A stretch of DNA of 64,000 nt, taken from JBDTSW01 sp963799815 (lineage in GTDB: Bacteria > Actinomycetota > Thermoleophilia > Solirubrobacterales > 70-9). The stretch is taken from assembly GCA_963799815.1 (NCBI GenBank), contig CAWCYG010000004.1, positions 1,014,302-1,078,301 on the forward strand. The letters are read 5' to 3'. Below the pieces are notes generated by a model, which was not told the origin of the DNA, did not search any database, and saw nothing but the letters and a program-made list of their open reading frames with translations. Both the position numbers and the translations under genes were made by a program. Positions 16,005-24,509 of this stretch are shown here, in pieces. Position 1 is the first letter of the stretch. Every line of letters begins with the position of its first letter.

Positions 16005-17349
16005 CCACGCCCCCAACGAGACAAAGCCCCCGCGCGGACGAGCGCTTCCGATCATCCTCGTCGTGCTGGCGACGATCATCGGCATCGTCTCGGTCCTGGC
16101 GCTCTGGGTCAAGCGCCAAGCGCTCGAGACCGACACCTGGACGCGAACGAGCAGCGAGTTGCTGCAGGACGAGACCATCCAGGATGCGGTCGGGGACTTC
16201 ATCGTCACAGCGATCTTCGACAACGTCGACGTGCAGGGCGAGATCGAGGCGAAGCTGCCGCCGCAGGCGCAGGCGCTCGCCGCACCGGCCGCGGCGGGCC
16301 TGCGCGAGCTTGCCAATCGGGGCGCTGACGAAGCTCTTTCGCGTCCCAAGGTCCAGGCGCTCTGGGAGGACGCCAACCGGCTCGCCCACCAGAAGTTGCT
16401 CGCTCTGCTCGACGACGAGGGCAACTTCGTATCCACCACCGGCGGGGTGGTCACGCTCGACCTCACAAAGCTGATCACCGAAATCGCTGCCGATGTCGGC
16501 GTCGGTGGAAACCTCGCCTCGAAGCTGCCGGCTGAAGCGAGTCAGATCAAGATTCTCGAGTCCGACCAGCTCGGCGCGGCCCAGACAGGAGTAAAGGCGC
16601 TGCGAACCCTGGCCTGGGTTCTGACCGCTCTGACCCTCGCGCTGTTCGCCCTGGCGATCTACCTGGCGCGGGGACACAGGCGCGAGACGCTGCGTCTGGT
16701 GGGCTTCTCGTTCGTGGCGATCGGGATCGTCGCCCTGATCGCCCGCAACGCCGGGGGTAACGCCCTCACGAGCGCGCTCACCGGCACCGCCGCGGCGGAA
16801 GGACCCGTGCAGAACACCTGGCAGATCGGCACCTCGCTCCTGAACGAGACCGCGCAATCCCTGATCGCCTACGGGGTCGTGATCGTGCTCGCTGCGTGGC
16901 TCGCCGGTCCCACCGGGTTCGCGACATCGATCCGCAGAGGCATGACCCCGTACCTGCGCAAGCCCAGCGTCGCGTACGGGACTCTGGCCGTGCTGCTCGC
17001 GCTGCTCTTTTGGTGGAACCCCGTGGTCGCGACGAGCCGCATCGGTCCCTCGATCCTGCTGATCTGCTTCGCGGCGATCGGGGTCGAGGCACTGCGGCGA
17101 CAGGCGATCCGGGAGTTTCCCGACCGCGTCACGACCGGGTCGCCCGAAGGCATCGCTCACGGGCTCGCGCAACGCATGCGGGACGCTCGGGAACGCTCGA
17201 TCCGGTCAGGGCATGCGGACCCGGCGACGGCCGCGCCGGGCGAGGAGCGGATCGCGGCGCTCGAACGCCTGGGTGCCCTGCGCGATTCGGGGTTGCTCTC
17301 CGAGGAGGAGCTGGCGGAGGAGAAGAGCCGGATCCTGGCGTCGGGATGA
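15991..17349 (+). CDS. Membrane protein with extracytoplasmic module and C-terminal SHOCT domain
   Basis: 452 residues: helix 1 (20-42), an extracytoplasmic stretch to about 200, four further helices, a basic cytoplasmic stretch and, at the end, a SHOCT-like helical hairpin (RIAALERLGALRDSGLLSEEEL). The segment after helix 1, with LETDTWTRTSSELLQDETIQ, matches the corresponding part of the PLC-fusion protein at 3676 (LFDSSRFADNAASALEDQAV), so the two share a module. The gene overlaps the upstream gene by 14 bp in a three-gene operon. Function unknown; an envelope sensor or scaffold is a guess. Confidence 0.6.
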   Translation: MATPDHAPNETKPPRGRALPIILVVLATIIGIVSVLALWVKRQALETDTWTRTSSELLQDETIQDAVGDFIVTAIFDNVDVQGEIEAKLPPQAQALAAPAAAGLRELANRGADEALSRPKVQALWEDANRLAHQKLLALLDDEGNFVSTTGGVVTLDLTKLITEIAADVGVGGNLASKLPAEASQIKILESDQLGAAQTGVKALRTLAWVLTALTLALFALAIYLARGHRRETLRLVGFSFVAIGIVALIARNAGGNALTSALTGTAAAEGPVQNTWQIGTSLLNETAQSLIAYGVVIVLAAWLAGPTGFATSIRRGMTPYLRKPSVAYGTLAVLLALLFWWNPVVATSRIGPSILLICFAAIGVEALRRQAIREFPDRVTTGSPEGIAHGLAQRMRDARERSIRSGHADPATAAPGEERIAALERLGALRDSGLLSEEELAEEKSRILASG

Positions 17350-17365
17350 CGCGGACCGGCCTCCC

Positions 17366-19459
17366 TCAATCGGCCGCCCGGTCGTCGTAGGCTTCGTGAC
17401 CCAGGTCTGAGAGCCACCGCCGCATCCGTCGGTGGACCTTCTCGGCGCCGACCATCGGCCCTCCCGGGAGCGCCCAGTCGCTTGGCGCCAGGATGAACGG
17501 GTAGGACTGCTCGCCGCCCATGCCGCCGTGCGAACCGACGAGCTCCTCGAAGGCTGCGACCTCGTCCGTCTCATCCCAGTAGGTGCTGTTGAGGACGATG
17601 TCGGGGCAATGCTCGAAGCCGTCGGTGCGGCGGAGATGCTGGGCGGCGTTCGGGCCAAACGACGCGAGGGGGTCCTCCCCATCGATCGCCCCGTCGGAGA
17701 GCCGCTGTGAGCCTCGCAGCCCCAGCGCCATAGGCCCGTCGCGCTCCGAGCGAACGAGGATGAAGCCGATCCCTGGGTGGCTCCGAAGGGCGGGCAGGAG
17801 CTCCGGGTAGAGCTCGTCGATGCGTTCCCTCGAGAGCCGGCCCGGCTCGCGCGGAAAGGAGACCAGCCCCAGGCATCCGGAGGCCATCACCGAGAGCTCC
17901 GGTGGAGGCTCATCGACCCTCGCCGTGGAGCGGCCGGCTCGCGCGGGATCCTCACCGAGCACGACCTCGCCGTTCACCCGGCGTGAGCGGGTGGCGGCGC
18001 GGACGCTGCCTCCGACCGCCCCGCCGGCGCCGCTTGCCTCGGTAAGCGACGCCCCCAGGTACGAGAGGGCCTCGTCGCTATGCGCCTCCTGGGCCTCGAT
18101 CTGGTCGGTGGCGCACGCTTCGGCGACTACGTCCTCGAGCGTCTCGCCGTAGCGGTCGAGGAACGTGGCCCCCTGTGACTGACCGTGGTCGGAGAGGACG
18201 ACGAGGCGATAGGGGCGCTCGGCGTCCTCGGCCGCCGCTGCGATCCGCGCAAGCTGGCGATCCACCCGGCCCAAGACGCTGAGCGTGTCAACCCGCTCGA
18301 CGCCTGAATGGTGCGCGACCTCGTCGTAGGCGAGAAACGTGGTGTAGCCGACGGGCCGACCGGCGTAGAGGTCGCCGATCACCGCGGCGACCTGAAGGTC
18401 GCGCTGGATCACGGTCCCCCAGGCGCGGACGAACGCATAGGAGAAGCTGCGCTTGATGCGGGGACGGATGTCGCGACGGCGCTGCTGGGCTGCGAAGTAG
18501 AGCTCCTGGGCGATATCCGCGATCATGAGCGCGATTGTCCGCGTGACGCTGTAGGGGTTTGAGAAGTACGCGTAGTAGTCGCGTCCGAGACGCCCCGGCC
18601 GGTCGCGGTCGAGCACGGTGCTCATGGTCAGCAGCGTGTGCGGCGCGTCGCCCGAGAGGATGTTGGCCCGGCTCGCGCCATCTTCGTGCAGGAGCCCATG
18701 CCCGTCTGAGTGTCGCCGCTCGATCTCCGCCGCATCTCGCGGGTGGTTCGTGACGATCGCTCGCTCGTGCTCCTTCTCCCACCAGCGGAAGGCGGGCATG
18801 TCCTCGTTCGAGCCGTGCAGCAGGCCCGCCTGGCAGGCGCCCGTCTGCGAGGACCAGTCGGTTTCCCAGCGCAGCAGGCGATGCGAGCCCTCGCGAATCC
18901 AGCCGGCGAGGGTTGGCAGATGGCCGTCACGGAGCGCTCGCTGGACGACACCGTGCGCGAGGCCGTCGATCTCCAGGAAGTAGACGCCGGGCACATCCGA
19001 GGCAGAAGCCGCGCCGTGCCGACGAGCTTGCCGCTTGAGCACGTTGCGGTAGTAGAAGTCGTCGTCGTCGATCGCAAGCAGCGAGGTGGTGAGCGTGTTC
19101 ACCACGGTGATGCCGATCGCGATCAGCACCCCCGTCCCGAGGTCGGCGACGTGCATCCCCTGATCGATCTGCGCGACCGCGACCACCACGGCCCCGTTCA
19201 GGGCGAGAACCCCAAGGCCGAGCGTGAGGACCGTGAATGGGAGCGCCACCCGGATCAAGAGGGGCCAGACGAGCGCGTTCGCCAACCCGATCAGCGCGGC
19301 GGCGAGCAGGGCGGATCCCTCCCACTCGATCACAAAGCCCGGCAGCAGGGCGCTCAGGAGATGCAGCGCGCCAGCGGTCAGTACCAGCACGATGATGACC
19401 CTGATCACCGTGCGCCGGCCCTCGAATCGCCGTTGGCCTTTGGTCTCCCCGTTCACCAT
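17366..19459 (-). CDS. Phage-holin-family membrane domain fused to alkaline-phosphatase-like domain
   Basis: 697 residues. Residues 1-140 hold four helices of the phage_holin_4_2/PF04020 type (GLANALVWPLLIRVALPFTV). Residues 155-697 form an alkaline-phosphatase superfamily domain: EIDGLA first metal Asp, SQTGACQAG nucleophile region, AYDEVAHHSG and LSDHGQSQG metal ligands. This suggests a membrane-anchored phosphodiesterase or phosphotransferase, with substrate unknown. ATG 19459 follows TAGGAT by 6 nt, so the mRNA is probably leaderless. A shared palindrome overlaps the -35 region of this promoter and the upstream region of the divergent gene. Confidence 0.8.
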   Translation of the reverse strand: MVNGETKGQRRFEGRRTVIRVIIVLVLTAGALHLLSALLPGFVIEWEGSALLAAALIGLANALVWPLLIRVALPFTVLTLGLGVLALNGAVVVAVAQIDQGMHVADLGTGVLIAIGITVVNTLTTSLLAIDDDDFYYRNVLKRQARRHGAASASDVPGVYFLEIDGLAHGVVQRALRDGHLPTLAGWIREGSHRLLRWETDWSSQTGACQAGLLHGSNEDMPAFRWWEKEHERAIVTNHPRDAAEIERRHSDGHGLLHEDGASRANILSGDAPHTLLTMSTVLDRDRPGRLGRDYYAYFSNPYSVTRTIALMIADIAQELYFAAQQRRRDIRPRIKRSFSYAFVRAWGTVIQRDLQVAAVIGDLYAGRPVGYTTFLAYDEVAHHSGVERVDTLSVLGRVDRQLARIAAAAEDAERPYRLVVLSDHGQSQGATFLDRYGETLEDVVAEACATDQIEAQEAHSDEALSYLGASLTEASGAGGAVGGSVRAATRSRRVNGEVVLGEDPARAGRSTARVDEPPPELSVMASGCLGLVSFPREPGRLSRERIDELYPELLPALRSHPGIGFILVRSERDGPMALGLRGSQRLSDGAIDGEDPLASFGPNAAQHLRRTDGFEHCPDIVLNSTYWDETDEVAAFEELVGSHGGMGGEQSYPFILAPSDWALPGGPMVGAEKVHRRMRRWLSDLGHEAYDDRAAD

Positions 19460-19465
19460 CGAGGC

Positions 19466-19471
19466 ATCCTA
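19466..19471 (-). promoter_or_regulatory. -10 box TAGGAT of a leaderless promoter
   Basis: Minus-strand TAGGAT ends 6 nt before ATG 19459 of the holin-phosphatase gene. Confidence 0.5.
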
Positions 19472-19482
19472 GTTCGCAGGAA

Positions 19483-19528
19483 ATCACCCTCTTGGGGCGA
19501 TGCCCGCCGATGTAGGCGCGCCTAGCGT
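19483..19528 (+). promoter_or_regulatory. Palindromic activator-type site and -10 box (site P2)
   Basis: ATCACC-CTCTTGG-GGCGAT lies at 19483-19501, and TAGCGT at 19523-19528 follows after 21 nt. Transcription from about 19535 would give a leader of 47 nt with AAAGGAGGAG before GTG 19582. No -35 hexamer is evident, as expected for activator-dependent promoters. The palindrome also sits about 33 nt upstream of the divergent leaderless start at 19459. Confidence 0.55.
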
Positions 19529-19581
19529 CCGCCTCCAGGCGCCGGGGACCCGGTGGCCGTCCAAGAAAAGGAGGAGCACAC

Positions 19582-19983
19582 GTGGGCACGCATGAGCCTG
19601 ACGCGAGCACCGGTACCGGCTGGGTCGCCTTCGCGGGCGTCATGGTCGGGCTGGTCGGCGTCCTCAACCTGATCTACGGGATCGCTGCGATCGACAACTC
19701 GGCGTTCTTCACCGAGAACGAGCGGTTCGTTCTCTTCAGCGACCTCAATACGTGGGGCTGGATCCACACCCTGCTGGGCATCGTGCAGCTGATCGCAGCG
19801 TTCTCGATCTTCAACCGGCACCCCTTCGGTCGGGTGATCGGGGTTCTCACGGCCGGTTTCAACCTGGTCGTGGTCCTGTTCTGGATCACCGCCTTCCCGT
19901 TCAGCGGGTTCGCGATCTTCCTGATCGACCTGCTGGTGATCTACGGGCTGGTGGCCCACGGCGGACAGCCGCGCCGCGCCTAG
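19582..19983 (+). CDS. DUF7144 family membrane protein
   Basis: 133 residues with four helices, the usual size for this actinobacterial family. WVAFAGVMVGLVGVLNLIYG opens helix 1, and the conserved loop between helices 1 and 2 has the LNTWGWIHTLLGIVQL sequence. The C-terminus is a short basic tail. The role is unknown. AAAGGAGGAGCACAC before GTG 19582 fixes the start. It is preceded by one of the four shared palindromes, placing it with DUF1269 and lipid-kinase genes in a putative envelope-stress regulon. Confidence 0.82.
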   Translation: MGTHEPDASTGTGWVAFAGVMVGLVGVLNLIYGIAAIDNSAFFTENERFVLFSDLNTWGWIHTLLGIVQLIAAFSIFNRHPFGRVIGVLTAGFNLVVVLFWITAFPFSGFAIFLIDLLVIYGLVAHGGQPRRA

Positions 19984-20033
19984 CAGGTGCCCGAGCAGAG
20001 CTGGAGCCCTTTCGCTCATGGGCGACCGGCGCA

Positions 20034-20049
20034 TCACCCATGCGGGTGA
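20034..20049. terminator. Short hairpin between convergent genes
   Basis: TCACCC-ATGC-GGGTGA forms a 6-bp stem with a tetraloop between the DUF7144 gene (ends 19983) and the flippase-like gene (ends 20075). There is no U-tract, so terminator activity is uncertain. It resembles the ATCACC/GGTGA half-sites of the shared palindrome but with a 6-nt spacer. Confidence 0.35.
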
Positions 20050-20074
20050 AACGAGCACGCCACGCCAAGCGAGC

Positions 20075-21193
20075 CTAGGCCGTCGCCATTCGGCGCCGGT
20101 GGGAGCCGAATGCGAAGAGCCCCACCGGCAGCGGCAGCCAGTAGTTGAAGAGGCGGTATGCAAGCGTCGCCAGCACGGCGTTGGCGGCGCCGACGCCGGC
20201 GAGCGCGAGGGTGGCGGTGAGACCTGCCTCCACGAAGCCGAGGCCCCCCGGGGTGGCCGGGATCTGTGCCAGCACCTGCGCCGCGCAAAACGCGAGTAAC
20301 ACGAGCGCGGGGGCCGGCGTCGACCCGACCGCCGCCAGCGCCGCGACGAGGGTGGCGTAGTCGAACGCCCAGCGTCCGACGGTCGCGGCGAGCGCGAGCT
20401 TCCAGCGGGGGCCGAGGGTGGCGAGGAGGCGATCGCGCTCGCGTCGCATCCGGTCCGGGAGATGGGAGATCGGCTTTGAGCTGCGGCGAAGGCGATTTCG
20501 GACCCGTTGGATCGTCCGGCCCAGCCAGCACAGCGGCCCATCGAAAGCCAAGAGCGCGATCCCGGACGCGAGCAGCACCGCGAAGACGCCGACGCCGATC
20601 AGCGTGGCCTCGATCAGGTTTCGGTCGACCGCTCCGCGCACGAACGAGGGCAGCGCCAGCACGGGCAGGGCCAGTACCACGGCGAAGATCAGCAGGTTCG
20701 AGGCGGTCACCCCCGAGGCGGCTCGCGCCCTGTCCACTCCCGCCTCGACCAGCATGCGGTACTGAAGCGCGCCGCCGACCGCACCACCGGCCGGGGCCAC
20801 TTTGGAGAGGGCGTTGCCCGCGAGCTGCGACTCGACGACCGGGCGCCACGGCGGGTCGGCCAAGGCGATGCGCTGAACCCCCCAGAGGCAGAAGAGCGAG
20901 AGTCCCTGCAGGACCGCCATCGCCACGAACCACACCGGCTGCACCTCGCCGAGATTGTCGGCAGAACCGAGTACCTCGACCAAGCTGGGCGCCACCAGGT
21001 ACAGGGAGACACCGGTGACGGCGAGCCAGAAGACCGTCTTGCGGATGCTCCGCCCCGAGCTCTCGTCGGTCTCGATCTCCGCCTCGGCGCGAGCGAGCTC
21101 CTCCTCGCGGTCGGGATCGAAACGTTCCTCGAGCTCTCGCTCGACGTAGTCGCCGATCCTCCCGGGCCGGGATTCGTGCGTCTCGGTAGCCAC
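20075..21193 (-). CDS. Lysylphosphatidylglycerol synthase TM-region/UPF0104 flippase-like protein
   Basis: 372 residues: a charged cytoplasmic N-terminus (residues 1-50) followed by about eight helices with the GNALSKVAPAGGAVGGALQYRML block near 125 and the late PATPGGLGFVEAGL block near 320, both typical of the MprF flippase domain and AglD-like proteins. No synthetase domain is attached. Lipid or lipid-linked-precursor translocation is a family-level inference. TAGGCT lies 9 nt before GTG 21193. A paralogue is encoded divergently at 21879. Confidence 0.82.
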   Translation of the reverse strand: MATETHESRPGRIGDYVERELEERFDPDREEELARAEAEIETDESSGRSIRKTVFWLAVTGVSLYLVAPSLVEVLGSADNLGEVQPVWFVAMAVLQGLSLFCLWGVQRIALADPPWRPVVESQLAGNALSKVAPAGGAVGGALQYRMLVEAGVDRARAASGVTASNLLIFAVVLALPVLALPSFVRGAVDRNLIEATLIGVGVFAVLLASGIALLAFDGPLCWLGRTIQRVRNRLRRSSKPISHLPDRMRRERDRLLATLGPRWKLALAATVGRWAFDYATLVAALAAVGSTPAPALVLLAFCAAQVLAQIPATPGGLGFVEAGLTATLALAGVGAANAVLATLAYRLFNYWLPLPVGLFAFGSHRRRMATA

Positions 21194-21234
21194 CCCTTCC
21201 GCAGCCTACCCGCGGCTACGGCCGCGGCCGTTGC

Positions 21235-21780
21235 CTAGACCGTGCGTCGCGGCTCGTCGTCGCGGTGTTCCTCGTCGGTGGTCGTCGGCCGGTCCTCGTA
21301 CGTCTCGGGGGCCGGCTCGGTCGTCGGCTCTGCGCTTGCCGGCGCGGGCCTATCGGCGACCGGGGCGCCGCCCGTTTGCTCCTCGGTCTCGTGGACCGGC
21401 TCGGCGCCTGCGGGGCGTTCATCGCGGGTCTCTCCCACGGGCTCGGCATCGGCCGCTCGCTCGTCGCGGTCGCGAGCGTCGGGGTCGACGCTTGCCGCGT
21501 GCTCCTCATGGGCCTCGGCGGTCTCGCGCTGGCGCTCCGCGGCGCGGGCGCGCTCCTCGGCCTCGGCTGCCTCCCTGCGAGCGCGGGCGGACTGCTCGTC
21601 CGCAGCCGCTGCCTCCTTATCGGCCTCGAGCCGCCGGCTGGCAGCCTCCTCCCGATGCTCCCCGGCGACCGCCCGACGGCCCTCGAGCTCACGTTGGCGA
21701 GCCTTACTCCGGGCGGCGACAGCGAGTGCGATCAGGACGAGGACGACGATCACGATTACGACGATGACGGCAGTGCTCAT
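21235..21780 (-). CDS. Membrane-anchored coiled-coil protein
   Basis: 181 residues. One N-terminal helix (residues 3-24, almost pure Val, Ile, Leu and Ala) anchors a long charged coiled coil rich in Arg, Glu and Ala (residues 28-85), followed by a disordered Glu/Thr/Pro/Asp-rich tail. ATG 21780 has AAAGGAA 8 nt upstream; a longer frame to 21912 lacks a site. Divergently placed between two flippase-like genes, it may be a scaffold for envelope enzymes. No named family is recognised. Confidence 0.6.
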   Translation of the reverse strand: MSTAVIVVIVIVVLVLIALAVAARSKARQRELEGRRAVAGEHREEAASRRLEADKEAAAADEQSARARREAAEAEERARAAERQRETAEAHEEHAASVDPDARDRDERAADAEPVGETRDERPAGAEPVHETEEQTGGAPVADRPAPASAEPTTEPAPETYEDRPTTTDEEHRDDEPRRTV

Positions 21781-21878
21781 GCTCGATTCCTTTCGGTTGG
21801 CGAGGCGATCGCCAGGGGTGTACCCGTTCTCCAGTCGCCCAAAGCCGCTACCTTGATGGGATCGCCGCGCAGCCAGTC

Positions 21879-22931
21879 GTGATCGCACGAAGCTCGTCGC
21901 AGCCCGCATCACGACTCGGGCTCGCGCGCGCCTGGGTGCGCGCCCACCCCACAGCGGTCACCGTGCTGGGCAGCACGATCGTCGCGTTGGCGCTCGTCAT
22001 CGGGCTCTGGGACAAGCGCCAGGATTTCGTCTCCGCCTTCGGCGACGCCTCACCGCTTGTGCTCGGCGCCGCCGTAGGACTGCAGGTGATCTGGCTCCTC
22101 GGGCGCAGCGAAGCCTGGTTCGTCTGCGTCGGCGCGGCCGGAGGGCGCGTGAGCCGGCGCCGGCTCTACAGGGCGGCAAGCGTCGGGTACCTCGGAAACG
22201 TCTTCAACCCCAACTTCGGGCTCGCGGTGCGAATCGCCGCGCTGCGCCGGTCGGCCCCGGCGAACAGCCCCAAGGCCTCGGTACTCGTTGCCGCGGAGCT
22301 GCCGATCGTCGTGGTGGAGATCGCACTTGCGGCGCTGCTCTCGTTCACCCTGATCGGCCCGCTCGGCGTCCCCTGGTGGGTACCGGTCATCTCCCTCGCG
22401 GTCGCCGGCGTGGCGATCGCCGGCGGCGCGAGGTTCGTGCGCGACCGCCGGGAGGGCTTCTGGAAGGGCCTCGAGGTGATGCGGGGGCTGCAAGGACGCA
22501 ACCGGATCATCGCCCTGGTCATCTTCGCCGTGACGATGCAGGCCCTCCGCAACTGGCTCGTGCTCGAGGGTCTCGGGGTCGAGATCTCCTTCCTCGACGC
22601 GATCGCGCTGCTCATCACCACCGCGGCGATGGGGCTGCTGCCCGTCGGCCCGACGCTGATGCCGGCCGCCGCCGTCTTGATCCTGGGCTCCAACGGCGTG
22701 GCCATCGTCGCGGCGGCAGGTGCCCTGCTCACGGCCACCGGCGCAATCGGCGCACTGCTTTTCGCCGCCTGGGCGCTGATCGATCGTCTGCGTCCATCGC
22801 GCACCCCCACTCCCATCCTGCCGCCCGCCCCGCCCGCACCCGCTGCGCGCACCTCCACAGCCCTCCCGGCTGCGCCCGCCACGGCCGAACCGGCCGTGAG
22901 CTCAGCGGTCCTCATGAGGGGCCTTCGCTAG
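21879..22931 (+). CDS. Lysylphosphatidylglycerol synthase TM-region/UPF0104 flippase-like protein
   Basis: 350 residues with about eight helices. GYLGNVFNPNFGLAVRIAAL near residue 103 and the later LLPVGPTLMPAAAVLILG block near 255 correspond to the conserved polar blocks of MprF-like flippase domains. The C-terminal 50 residues form a Pro/Ala-rich cytoplasmic tail. The gene is diverged from the paralogue at 20075. A lipid-linked substrate is inferred from the family only. GTG 21879 is the first start in the frame that keeps the whole first helix; no strong ribosome site is visible. Confidence 0.78.
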   Translation: MIARSSSQPASRLGLARAWVRAHPTAVTVLGSTIVALALVIGLWDKRQDFVSAFGDASPLVLGAAVGLQVIWLLGRSEAWFVCVGAAGGRVSRRRLYRAASVGYLGNVFNPNFGLAVRIAALRRSAPANSPKASVLVAAELPIVVVEIALAALLSFTLIGPLGVPWWVPVISLAVAGVAIAGGARFVRDRREGFWKGLEVMRGLQGRNRIIALVIFAVTMQALRNWLVLEGLGVEISFLDAIALLITTAAMGLLPVGPTLMPAAAVLILGSNGVAIVAAAGALLTATGAIGALLFAAWALIDRLRPSRTPTPILPPAPPAPAARTSTALPAAPATAEPAVSSAVLMRGLR

Positions 22932-22948
22932 CAGGAAGCCCTGGCGGG

Positions 22949-22954
22949 CATACT
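22949..22954 (+). promoter_or_regulatory. -10 box CATACT of a leaderless promoter
   Basis: CATACT matches four of six consensus bases and ends 6 nt before GTG 22961. It supports a start well inside the longer open frame, which begins at 22376. Confidence 0.5.
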
Positions 22955-22960
22955 CAACGG

Positions 22961-23713
22961 GTGAGTCAGGCACCCGAGCCCGCGCTTCGCATCACGGGCC
23001 TCAACAAGCGCTACGACGACGGGACGCCCGCCCTGCGCGACCTGGATCTCCAGGTCCCGGCGGGCGAGTTCTTCGCGCTGCTCGGTCCCAATGGAGCGGG
23101 CAAGACCACGCTGATCAACGCGGTCTGCAATCTGATCCGCGTCAGCTCCGGCGAGATCCGCGTCTTCGGCGAGCCGGCTGCGGGGCTGGGCGCGCGCAGG
23201 CTGGTGGGGCTCGCCGAGCAGGATCCGAACCTCGATCGCTTCCTCACGGTCCGCGAGGCCCTCATCTACCACGGCGGCTACTACGGGCTCACACGACAGC
23301 GCTCAATCGACCGCGCCAACGAGATGATCGACGTCTTCGATCTGCGCGCCAAGGCGGACGTCCGGGCCCCGAAGCTATCCGGCGGCATGCGCCGGCGGCT
23401 GCTGCTGGCGCGCGCGCTGCTGCACGAGCCCCAGCTCGTGATCCTCGATGAGCCGACGGCGGGCGTGGACATCGAGCTGCGCCATGAGCTCTGGCGCTAC
23501 ATCCGCCGCCTCCACAGCGAGGGCACCACGATCCTGCTGACCACGCACTACCTCGAGGAGGCCGAGGCGCTGTGCGAGGACGTGGCGCTGATCACCGACG
23601 GGCGCATCGTCGCCCGCTCGGATCCCGACGGCCTCAAGCGGGAGTTCGGCGCAGCCTCGCTGGAGGACGTCTACCTCAAGGCTGTTGGTCGCGAGGCGGA
23701 GGCGCCGGCATGA
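22961..23713 (+). CDS. ABC transporter ATP-binding protein
   Basis: 250 residues of a CcmA/NodI-like ATPase. Walker A GPNGAGKT is at 42-49, the signature LSGGM near 138, Walker B LVILDEPTAG near 160 and the switch His in LLTTHYLEEA. The C-terminus ends in AASLEDVYLKAVG, as in DrrA-type exporters. The start is GTG 22961, since Walker A is about 40 residues from it as expected and a -10 box stands 6 nt before. It overlaps the permease gene by 4 nt (ATGA). Confidence 0.88.
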   Translation: MSQAPEPALRITGLNKRYDDGTPALRDLDLQVPAGEFFALLGPNGAGKTTLINAVCNLIRVSSGEIRVFGEPAAGLGARRLVGLAEQDPNLDRFLTVREALIYHGGYYGLTRQRSIDRANEMIDVFDLRAKADVRAPKLSGGMRRRLLLARALLHEPQLVILDEPTAGVDIELRHELWRYIRRLHSEGTTILLTTHYLEEAEALCEDVALITDGRIVARSDPDGLKREFGAASLEDVYLKAVGREAEAPA

Positions 23714-24480
23714 GGGCGGAGCCGTGGCGCGGCCTGTTGTGGCTCTCGGCCCGCGAGTGCCTGCGGGTGGGGAAGCTCTGGACGCAGACGGTGCTGGCGC
23801 CGGTGATCTCGTCCATCCTCTTCATCTCCGTCTTCGGCCTCTCGCTGGGCAGCCGCATCAAGGAGGTGGCGGGCGTTCCGTATGAGGTCTTCATCGTGCC
23901 CGGGCTGATCGCGATGGCGATGGCGCAGGCGGCCTACGCCAACAACTCGAGCTCGATCTTCCAGGCGCGCTCGGACCGCTACATCAACGATGTCCTCGCG
24001 GCGCCGATGCGCCCCTGGATGATGAACCTGGGGCTGGGGTTGGGCGGCGCCTTCCGGGCGCTTCTGATCGGAGGCGGCCTGATGGCGATAGCGATCCCTC
24101 TCACCGGGGCGCCCGTCGAGCGCCCGTTCGCCCTGCTGGTCGCGATCGCCCTGCTGGTGACGCTCTTCGGCGCTCTCGGAGTGGTTGTGGGCATCTACGC
24201 CGAGACCTTCGACCACCACACCTTCGTCAACAACATCGTGATCCTGCCGCTGACGTTCGTCGGCGGCGTCTTCTACTCGATCGACATGCTGGCGAGCCCC
24301 TGGGAGCAGATCTCCCACGCGAACCCGATCTTCTACATGGTGAACGCCGTGCGCTACGGGTTCCTGGGAACTAGCGACGTGAGCGTGGCGCTTTGCTTCG
24401 GCGTCACCGCGGCGATCACCCTCGGCGTGGTCGCGTGGTCGCAGTACCTATTTACGACGGGACGGCGGCTGAAGCCGTAG
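23710..24480 (+). CDS. ABC-2 type permease (YadH-like)
   Basis: 256 residues with six helices. The family layout is evident: an N-terminal RECLRVGKLWTQTVLAPVISS segment, VPYEVFIVPGLIAMAM near residue 60, and the late HANPIFYMVNAVRYGFLG motif shared with YadH/NodJ/CcmB-type permeases. It pairs with the ATPase just upstream, coupled through an ATGA overlap. Substrate unknown. The 3' end lies within an inverted repeat shared with the convergent gene. Confidence 0.87.
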   Translation: MRAEPWRGLLWLSARECLRVGKLWTQTVLAPVISSILFISVFGLSLGSRIKEVAGVPYEVFIVPGLIAMAMAQAAYANNSSSIFQARSDRYINDVLAAPMRPWMMNLGLGLGGAFRALLIGGGLMAIAIPLTGAPVERPFALLVAIALLVTLFGALGVVVGIYAETFDHHTFVNNIVILPLTFVGGVFYSIDMLASPWEQISHANPIFYMVNAVRYGFLGTSDVSVALCFGVTAAITLGVVAWSQYLFTTGRRLKP

Positions 24481-24493
24481 GGCTCCAGCCGCC
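24464..24493. terminator. 8-bp inverted repeat spanning a stop codon, between convergent genes
   Basis: GGCGGCTG (24464-24471) pairs with CAGCCGCC (24486-24493) across a 14-nt loop that contains the TAG of the permease gene. The convergent carboxypeptidase gene ends at 24510. It could terminate both transcripts, although no U-tract follows. Confidence 0.45.
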
Positions 24494-24509
24494 GCCCGCC
24501 GAATCTCCG

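Noticed and set aside
20033..20050. ATCACC-N6-GGTGAA as a fifth copy of the shared palindrome
   Set aside because: Its spacer is 6, not 7, and it lies between convergent genes with no -10 box at the right distance; a hairpin is the simpler reading.
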